Assembly (NCBI GenBank): GCA_045613685.1
Contig: JAZLBL010000017.1
Location: forward strand, 1-64,000
Length of the DNA stretch: 64,000 bases
Reading direction: 5' to 3'
Source of the DNA: Fimenecus sp045613685
GTDB lineage: Bacteria > Bacillota > Clostridia > Oscillospirales > Acutalibacteraceae
Below are positions 58,567 to 64,000 of this stretch, piece after piece. Made by a program: the position numbers and the translations under genes. The notes beneath the pieces are model-generated. The model saw only the letters and a program-made list of their open reading frames with translations. It had not been told where the DNA came from and made no database searches. Position 1 is the stretch's first letter, and each line of letters starts with the position of its first letter.

Positions 58567-59034
58567 CCTCCCTTGTTAAAGGGAGGGGGACCGCTTGCGG
58601 TGGAGGGATTCGATATATGAGTGAAATAAATTATAAACACAATCCCAAACTAACACCTAACGCGAGAGAACTTCGTAAGAATATGACTAAAGAAGAAAAA
58701 CAGTTGTGGTATAATTATTTGCGAAAGTGTAAAGTCAGATTTTTGCGACAAAAAGTAATTGATAATTATATAGTAGATTTTTATTGTTCAAAGTTAAATC
58801 TAGTGATTGAATTAGATGGCTCTCAACATTACGAAGATAAAGGGCTAAAATATGATAAAATAAGAACGGAAAAATTAGAAAATAGGCAATTGACAGTTAT
58901 TCGTATTCCCAACAATGAAATATGGCATAATTTTGATGGGGTTTGTGAATATATTGATAATTATATAAAAATGTATTTGGGGTAAGGAATCCCACCACCA
59001 TCTTCGATGGTCCCCCTCCCTTTAACAAGGGAGG
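58567..59034 (+). mobile_element. DUF559 gene enclosed by ~45-bp inverted repeats
   Basis: Left repeat 58567-58611 starts CCTCCCTTGTTAAAGGGAGG and ends in GGAGGGATTC. Right repeat 58987-59034 is its near reverse complement, GAATCCC(A)CCACC...GGTCCCCCTCCC..., differing mainly in a small central hairpin (GCTTGC versus ATCTTCGAT). The DUF559 gene fills the space between them. A third half-copy in the same orientation as the right repeat follows at 59037-59083. No clear target-site duplication was found. Confidence 0.6.
58617..58985 (+). CDS. DUF559 (Vsr-like) endonuclease-domain protein
   Basis: 122 residues. LTPNARELRKNMTKEEKQLWYNYLR, then VRFLRQKVIDNYIVDFYCSKLNLVIELDGSQHYE and VIRIPNNEIW match DUF559, a small family related to very-short-patch-repair endonucleases of the PD-(D/E)XK fold; the Asp-x-Tyr and Glu-Leu-Asp-Gly-Ser-x-His residues are the likely active site. 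The ribosome site (GGAGGG) is supplied by the left inverted repeat. The gene interrupts the pilin-to-peptidase part of the pilus locus and seems to be a passenger or a mobility factor, not a pilus gene. Confidence 0.85.
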   Translation: MSEINYKHNPKLTPNARELRKNMTKEEKQLWYNYLRKCKVRFLRQKVIDNYIVDFYCSKLNLVIELDGSQHYEDKGLKYDKIRTEKLENRQLTVIRIPNNEIWHNFDGVCEYIDNYIKMYLG

Positions 59035-59036
59035 CT

Positions 59037-59083
59037 AGAATCCCTCCGTCTGCTACGCAGACACCTCCCTTTAACAAGGGAGG
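59037..59083. repeat. Third copy of the DUF559-flanking repeat
   Basis: GAATCCCTCC then a CGTCTGCTACGCAGACA hairpin then CCTCCCTTTAACAAGGGAGG. Same ends as the right repeat of the DUF559 element but a different central hairpin. Confidence 0.75.
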
Positions 59084-59112
59084 TTATTATAGTAAAGAAA
59101 GCAGGAATGTTT

Positions 59113-61926
59113 ATGAAAGCAAAAAAACAAATACCTTATATCTGGATAGGGCCAATAATTACTCTTGGCATAATGCTTGTGCTTTATGCTGTGGGTGGAA
59201 TTTATCCTTTTGGTGCTAATTCAACTGCTTATTATGATGGCTTTGCGCAATATATTCCAATGCTTGCAGAGTTTAAAACAAAAATAGCAGAGGGCGGCTC
59301 ACTTCTTTTTTCATGGCATTCTGCTGGTGGTTTAAACTTCTGGTCAGCTATTGGTTATTATCTTGCAAGTCCTTTCAATTTAATTGCACTGTTTTTCCCT
59401 ATTGAAAAAATAAACAATGCATTTGCTCTTATAACTTTAATAAAACCATTTTTTCTTGCTCTCACTTTCTCTATTTTCTTAAAGAATATATATAAAAAGA
59501 ATGATTTATCAGTTGTAATATTTTCAATTCTTTGGGCAATGTCAAACTTTATGACTGCTGGAATATATAACCTTTCATGGTATGATACATTAATTTATTT
59601 TCCACTTGTTATAATGTCACTCAAACAAATGATGGATGGTGAAAGTGCTTGGAGATATACACTTTTCTTAGGTCTTTCTATTATATCTGATTATCACATG
59701 GGATTAATAATTTGTATTTTCTCTGTAGTTTATTTCATCTATTCGTTTGTTTCTGATGATGATGTAGCTTATGAGGGCGTTGTTGCACAACAACAAGAAA
59801 GTGATGTGGATGACGACCAGTCAGTCAATCTTTTTGCAGTTTTTCAAAATTCATATTTATTAAAATCTATTTTTAAATTTGGCTTATCAACACTTCTTGC
59901 ATTTGGCACAGCGTCTATATTTGTTTTGCCAATATTCAATGCTCTCCAAAATGCAGGTGTTGCAATGCACGAACATTCTCACTCTGCTTTCAACGTAACC
60001 GCAAATGGTGTTTGGGGATTATTGGCATCTCACATTTTCCCATTTAGCAATGGCTATTACACAAATACAGCAACGGAATGTGTATTTGCTTTTGCAGGTA
60101 TATTGACATTGATTTTAGCAGTTGCTTATTTCTTTGCAAAAGGAATTTCTATTCGTAAAAAAGTTGGAAATGCATTACTTATTGCAGTTTTGTGGTTGTC
60201 AATTTTGATAAGTGCAATTACTCATATCTGGCATAATTTTGAAGACCCGAACGGCATTATGTATCGTTTTGCGTTTGTTTATAGTTTTGTACTTATTAAA
60301 ATTGCATATGAAGCATTCTGCGAAATCAAAAACATTAAATGGTATGGTTTTGTTGCGGGAGTGGCTTTTGCAGGTCTCTGTTTTGTTGGTGTATATGTGA
60401 ACGATATGTTCAACTTTGCTTATTGGTCAGCAAAACTTGCAACAATCATAATTGCATTTACAACTATTTTTGCAGTGCTTTTGATTCTATTAAGCAAAAA
60501 AGAAAAAATCAGGCCAATCATTACTGTGATTTTACTTATTTGTGTTATTGCTGAATCATTAATTTTTAACTGGGATAATATTAATACTATTGAGATAGAT
60601 AATGAACTTTCAGAAGATTTAATTGTTTCGGAATTAACTAAAAATATTGAAGCAGACGATTCTGTTTATTTTGCAAGTAAGGTTCAAAAAAATAGTGATA
60701 TGGTGCCCTATAACGTTATTTATGGTTATAAGGGATATGAAAGTTATTGTTCATTAACAGATGGTGAATTTACAACTGTGTTTGCAGATTTAGGTTCTTT
60801 TAGCAACAGAGTTAATATGCAAAAAGGACCAAGTGAACAGACACCGATTTTTAATATGTTGTTCCCAACAGACTATTATATTGACGGTACAGGTCGTTTG
60901 AGTGAGTCAGCATACAGAACAAAGATTACTGATAAAGATGGGTATGTTCTTTATAAAAACAACTATACTATGCCATTTATGTACACAATAAGCGCTAATG
61001 TTGTTGAGTGGGACCCATTTGCATATTTCTTTGCTATGGATAATATGAATGGCGTGAGTCAGTTTGTAACAGATTCACAAGAGAATGTTGTTGCCTATAA
61101 TACTCCAACAAACTTTAAATTTGAAAACTGCACGCACATTTCTGTTTTTGACCGTGTTGATGTTGAAAGTTCTGGTCTGCCAAAAGAATATTATGAGTTT
61201 AGAGAGAAACGTATGTCAGGTTACTCATATAAGGTGACTGATATGACAAAGCCAGCATATATCACATTTGATTCAGTTGCAGAAACTGATGGTATGATGT
61301 ATTTGTATGTTGATACTTATGAGCTGGTTGATATGACCGTTACTCTCAATGGCAAGACAAATGAATATTATCTTTTCGGTGCAGGTGACAACTGCATCTA
61401 TGAACTTGGCGAAGTGAAAAAAGGCGATGTGGCAACAATCACAATTGGTGGTTATCGTGAAATGAATTTCGGCAATGACAATGTTTATGCACACCAGAAC
61501 AACAGCTTTACAACAACTTCTTTCACAGTTGATATGGAAAAGTTTGAGAATGCTTATAACAAGCTTGATGCTATGAGTGACACCGAGATGCTTGAATTCT
61601 CTGACACTTATGTTAAGGCGAAGGTTACAAGCTATACTGATGGTGCTCTCTACATCCCAACATCCTATGACGAGGGTTGGACAATTCTTATCGATGGTGT
61701 TGAAACTCCACTTTATGAGCATGAAAGTCATATTTTAATGACTGCAATTTCTGAAGGTGAGCACATTGTTGAGATGAAATATTGTCCTGTTGGTTTTATG
61801 CCGGGTGCGATAATCACAGGCGTCAGTGTAGTAATTCTCATAGCTTGGGCAATAATTGCCACAAAGCGTTGCAAAAAGGAAGAAGAATATGCTACAATAT
61901 CATCAAACGATGTGAATGAGGAATAA
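59113..61926 (+). CDS. YfhO-family large membrane protein
   Basis: 937 residues from the ATG at 59113; an ATG two codons earlier lies too close to the AGGA ribosome site. About a dozen membrane helices in residues 8-510, with the YfhO/GT-C style first outside loop (GGIYPFGANSTAYYDGFAQYIPML, SWHSAGGLNFW, YNLSWYDTLIYFPLV). A large beta-rich outside domain follows (510-890), then a last membrane helix and a charged tail. YfhO proteins are GT-C-like and have been linked to lipoteichoic acid or surface glycan glycosylation. Three bases from pilD, it may glycosylate pilins. Confidence 0.85.
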   Translation: MKAKKQIPYIWIGPIITLGIMLVLYAVGGIYPFGANSTAYYDGFAQYIPMLAEFKTKIAEGGSLLFSWHSAGGLNFWSAIGYYLASPFNLIALFFPIEKINNAFALITLIKPFFLALTFSIFLKNIYKKNDLSVVIFSILWAMSNFMTAGIYNLSWYDTLIYFPLVIMSLKQMMDGESAWRYTLFLGLSIISDYHMGLIICIFSVVYFIYSFVSDDDVAYEGVVAQQQESDVDDDQSVNLFAVFQNSYLLKSIFKFGLSTLLAFGTASIFVLPIFNALQNAGVAMHEHSHSAFNVTANGVWGLLASHIFPFSNGYYTNTATECVFAFAGILTLILAVAYFFAKGISIRKKVGNALLIAVLWLSILISAITHIWHNFEDPNGIMYRFAFVYSFVLIKIAYEAFCEIKNIKWYGFVAGVAFAGLCFVGVYVNDMFNFAYWSAKLATIIIAFTTIFAVLLILLSKKEKIRPIITVILLICVIAESLIFNWDNINTIEIDNELSEDLIVSELTKNIEADDSVYFASKVQKNSDMVPYNVIYGYKGYESYCSLTDGEFTTVFADLGSFSNRVNMQKGPSEQTPIFNMLFPTDYYIDGTGRLSESAYRTKITDKDGYVLYKNNYTMPFMYTISANVVEWDPFAYFFAMDNMNGVSQFVTDSQENVVAYNTPTNFKFENCTHISVFDRVDVESSGLPKEYYEFREKRMSGYSYKVTDMTKPAYITFDSVAETDGMMYLYVDTYELVDMTVTLNGKTNEYYLFGAGDNCIYELGEVKKGDVATITIGGYREMNFGNDNVYAHQNNSFTTTSFTVDMEKFENAYNKLDAMSDTEMLEFSDTYVKAKVTSYTDGALYIPTSYDEGWTILIDGVETPLYEHESHILMTAISEGEHIVEMKYCPVGFMPGAIITGVSVVILIAWAIIATKRCKKEEEYATISSNDVNEE

Positions 61927-61928
61927 TT

Positions 61929-62753
61929 ATGAATTTTCTTTTAGTTACAAAAATATTTTATACAGTGATTGTGTTCCTTTTTGGTCTTTTAATTGGTAGT
62001 TTTCTTAATGTGCTTATTTACAGAATTCCAAAAGGTGAGAATTTTGTTACAGAGAACAGTCATTGTATGAGTTGCAATCATCGACTCTATGCAAAGGATT
62101 TAGTGCCACTTTTCAGTTGGCTCTTTCTTGGTGGTAAATGTCGTTATTGCAAGGCTAAAATTTCTGCACAATATCCAATCGTTGAAGCAATCAACGGAAT
62201 TATGTACGCACTCATATTCTGGTTTATCTGTGGTGAACCAAGAATCGCTCTTTTTGGTTACTGTGCAGCATTTTCTGCATTGCTTGTTGCTACAGTTATC
62301 GACTGGCGCACAATGGAGATTCCAGACTCAATGTGGATTGCTGTTTTAATCGGTGGTGTAATCACTTATATTGACGAATTAGTTGCAGAAGGATTTGACC
62401 TTGATTGCTTATTAGAACGCGTTATAGGCTTTTTTGCAGCAAGTGGCGTACTCTTCTTGCTCGCAGTTATCACCAAAGGTGGAATGGGTGGCGGCGACAT
62501 CAAACTTATGGCTGCTGTCGGCTTTATGCTGGGGTGGAAAGTTGTGCTTCTCGCACTTGTTATGGGTGGATTTATCGGAACACTCTATCTTATCTTTATG
62601 GCTATTAAGAATAAAGGTAAAGTGCCAAGAAAAGTTCCTTTTGCACCACACTTATCCCTTGCAACGGTAATTTGTATGTTTGTTGGCTCAAATATTATTG
62701 AGTGGTATTTAGCGCTTTGCGGAATCGTTTCTCATCATAATCATATTCATTAA
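61929..62753 (+). CDS. pilD: Prepilin peptidase / N-methyltransferase
   Basis: 274 residues. It cleaves prepilin leaders after Gly and methylates the new N-terminus. N-terminal GLLIGSFLNVLIYRIP, two CxxC zinc pairs (CMSC, CRYC) in the methylase loop, and aspartyl-protease motifs with the catalytic Asp residues in VIDWRTMEIPD and GGGDIKLMAAVG. About eight membrane helices. It is the last gene of the pilus region, with a terminator, and would process the five prepilins encoded here. Confidence 0.96.
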   Translation: MNFLLVTKIFYTVIVFLFGLLIGSFLNVLIYRIPKGENFVTENSHCMSCNHRLYAKDLVPLFSWLFLGGKCRYCKAKISAQYPIVEAINGIMYALIFWFICGEPRIALFGYCAAFSALLVATVIDWRTMEIPDSMWIAVLIGGVITYIDELVAEGFDLDCLLERVIGFFAASGVLFLLAVITKGGMGGGDIKLMAAVGFMLGWKVVLLALVMGGFIGTLYLIFMAIKNKGKVPRKVPFAPHLSLATVICMFVGSNIIEWYLALCGIVSHHNHIH

Positions 62754-62766
62754 AATACATAAAATT

Positions 62767-62798
62767 AACGGTGAGAGGATTTCTCTCACCGTTTTTTT
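62767..62798 (+). terminator. Terminator of yfhO-pilD
   Basis: AACGGTGAGAG / CTCTCACCGTT stem, GATTT loop, seven T. Confidence 0.93.
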
Positions 62799-62805
62799 GT
62801 TATAA

Positions 62806-62998
62806 CAAATTTGAATTTGTTTAATTGATTTAATAGCGTTGTTTCGCTTCCCTCTGACGAGGGAGGTGGCACGAGCAAAGCGAGTGACGGAAGGAGAGAA
62901 AGGATTTTGACTACCCCTCAGTCGCTACGCGACAGCTCCCCTGACAAGTGGAGCCGAGAATATCTTTTCATTAAAACAATTCGACAAACCCCAATTTG
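62806..62998. mobile_element. MITE-like element B
   Basis: Ends match element A in inverted order: left CAAATTTGAATTTGTTTAAT, right the reverse complement of CAAATTGGGGTTTGTCGAAT. A 26-base stretch at 62973-62998 is the exact reverse complement of 56931-56956. Inside are hairpin modules CCCTCTGACGAGGGAGG and CAGTCGCTACGCGAC-AGCTCCCC. No coding. It fills the 295-base gap between pilD and the aldolase gene. Confidence 0.6.
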
Positions 62999-63004
62999 CC
63001 GAAT

Positions 63005-63033
63005 AAAAAAGGAACTCTCAATTGAGAGTTCCT
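63005..63033 (-). terminator. Terminator of the class II aldolase-domain gene
   Basis: AGGAACTCTC-AATT-GAGAGTTCCT, 10-bp perfect stem; on the minus strand it is followed by TTTTTTATTC. Confidence 0.9.
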
Positions 63034-63048
63034 AATTTTTGTTTATGC

Positions 63049-64000
63049 TTATTTACCAGCTTGTTTTGAATATTTGAGTCTATAAACGAGATTCATAATT
63101 CTTGTTTCAACTGGGTTGATTGGTTTTGCTTTGCCATAGAGCTTTGTGCAAACCTGAATCTTAGCACCCTTATTAGTGATAAATTCAATAGCACCAGCGT
63201 CATATTCGCTACCAGCAACACAAAGAGCACCGTTGTTATCAAGAAGAACAGCGTTTCTACCCTTGAGAGTTTTAACAACTTTCTTTGATGTTGCAAGAGA
63301 ATTGTTAGGGTTGTAACCTGCGTGTTTAACAGTAACACCAACAATCTGAGCAAAGTCATCAATTAATGGACGCATTGTTTTGCCCATCTTTGAGCAAGCA
63401 ACTGTGAATGGGTCCTTTGTGTGATAGATGAAGTTAACATCTTCACGCTTTTTGTAAACTGCACGGTGAAGCTCGATTGATTCTTCACAACCATCACCTG
63501 CAATAACGTTGCCTGTTTCGATATCGATTCTTGTGATAGCACCGTCGCCATCAACAAGTGAAATATTGAATACAGAGCCATCGCGTTCACTCTTACAAGC
63601 AGGGAATTCAGGTGCAGAAAGTGGCTTTTTAACAAAAGTATCCACAACATAGTCATTAATAGTTTCAAGACCATTTGCAACTGTGCCTGTGAGTGATTCA
63701 TATTTTGTGATTACGAACTGTTCACAAATATTTTCAACGCATTTTGCAACGTTGAATGCATCGTCATAGTCAACACCCATGCAAACAGCACCATGGTGAG
63801 CCATAACAGCAGCTTTTGAATCTGAACGAGTGATTGCATCAATAACACCTTTACGGAGTTTCTTTGTGCCAGGAAGACCATAAGATGCGATAGGAAGATT
63901 GTCGCCAACTACCTTTGCATTTTCACCATCAATTCCGTTGATATCCATACCAATAGCTGAAACGATTGAAGCGTTAACCTGATGAGTATGAATAACAAAT
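63049..64000 (-). CDS. Tandem class II aldolase/adducin-domain protein (partial, N-terminus off window)
   Basis: About 317 residues are visible; the frame stays open to the window edge, reading FVIHTHQVNASIVSAIG before the first internal Met. The first domain has HTHQVNA and AHHGAVCMG, the zinc His pairs of fuculose-phosphate aldolase-type enzymes. A second, related domain follows (IYHTKDPFTVACSKMG, LLDNNGALCVAG) in which HHG has become NNG, so its metal site is probably lost. Class II aldolases or epimerases act on sugar phosphates such as fuculose-1-P or ribulose-5-P; the substrate here is unknown. Confidence 0.8.
   Translation of the reverse strand, partial: FVIHTHQVNASIVSAIGMDINGIDGENAKVVGDNLPIASYGLPGTKKLRKGVIDAITRSDSKAAVMAHHGAVCMGVDYDDAFNVAKCVENICEQFVITKYESLTGTVANGLETINDYVVDTFVKKPLSAPEFPACKSERDGSVFNISLVDGDGAITRIDIETGNVIAGDGCEESIELHRAVYKKREDVNFIYHTKDPFTVACSKMGKTMRPLIDDFAQIVGVTVKHAGYNPNNSLATSKKVVKTLKGRNAVLLDNNGALCVAGSEYDAGAIEFITNKGAKIQVCTKLYGKAKPINPVETRIMNLVYRLKYSKQAGK

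Noticed and set aside
58617..58985. DUF559 gene as a pilus component
   Set aside because: It is a nuclease-fold protein enclosed in inverted repeats, so it is better explained as an inserted element.
61273..61731. 152-codon minus-strand frame inside yfhO
   Set aside because: Antisense to the coherent outside domain of YfhO; no start signals.

Overview
The window is AT-rich and gene-dense and looks like a chromosomal segment of an anaerobic, endospore-forming Firmicute, most likely a clostridial Oscillospiraceae/Ruminococcaceae relative. The reasons are spoIIE, spoVAC and a SpoIIQ-like LytM protein, a LexA gene with a Gram-positive SOS box, an [FeFe]-hydrogenase-like signalling cluster, an orphan sodium-pump decarboxylase beta subunit, and the Thr-rich linkers typical of Ruminococcus exported proteins. 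Placement is inferred from gene content only.

Layout. 1-5.4 kb (minus): a partial GH28-type polygalacturonase, a small exported membrane protein, aspS, hisS, mgsA and minD. 5.5-10 kb (plus): spoIIE, a GPH sugar symporter, a small acidic protein and tRNA-Leu(GAG). 10-15.7 kb: a condensation-fold acyltransferase with a membrane partner, facing an HTH-membrane protein across a palindromic operator candidate; an oadB/oadG-like pair; a DUF554 protein. 15.8-19.1 kb: DRTGG, RsbW-like ATPase, hydrogenase-like Fe-S protein, DRTGG, PHP. 19.1-25.2 kb: phosphopantetheinyl transferase, SpoIIQ-like protein, a candidate small RNA, lexA, and a five-gene minus operon (aldose epimerase, HAD phosphatase, rarA, dCMP deaminase, YfbR-like). 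25.3-31.8 kb: murA, then a Wal-like group (walJ, rlmH, response regulator, sensor kinase, HtrA). 31.8-38.4 kb: spoVAC, a permuted NlpC/P60 protein, a Thr-rich lipoprotein, an EF-G paralogue, and murD-Nudix-maf.

38.5-62.8 kb is the most interesting part: a type IV pilus locus in what should be a one-membrane spore former. It encodes PilP-, PilQ-, PilT-, PilC-, PilM-, PilN-, PilO- and PilB-like proteins, three large prepilin-like proteins (594, 1353 and 437 residues), two small major-type pilins, a YfhO-type membrane protein and prepilin peptidase. The PilQ-like protein keeps secretin N-domain-like repeats but has a LysM domain and no outer-membrane barrel. The 1353-residue prepilin carries an EF-hand-like loop and propeller-like repeats. 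Two tandem paralogous membrane-anchored proteins of unknown family lie just upstream. Their promoter and the pilus promoter share a 16-bp palindrome (RTGTAT-N4-ATACAY) at exactly the same distance from the -10 box, which suggests co-regulation.

The pilus locus is also invaded by small repeats: a DUF559 endonuclease-like gene enclosed by ~45-bp inverted repeats, two MITE-like elements with matching imperfect ends, and hairpin modules ending in CCCCTAC. No IS transposase, prophage, CRISPR array or rRNA was seen. The last 950 bases hold a 5'-truncated tandem class II aldolase-domain gene on the minus strand.
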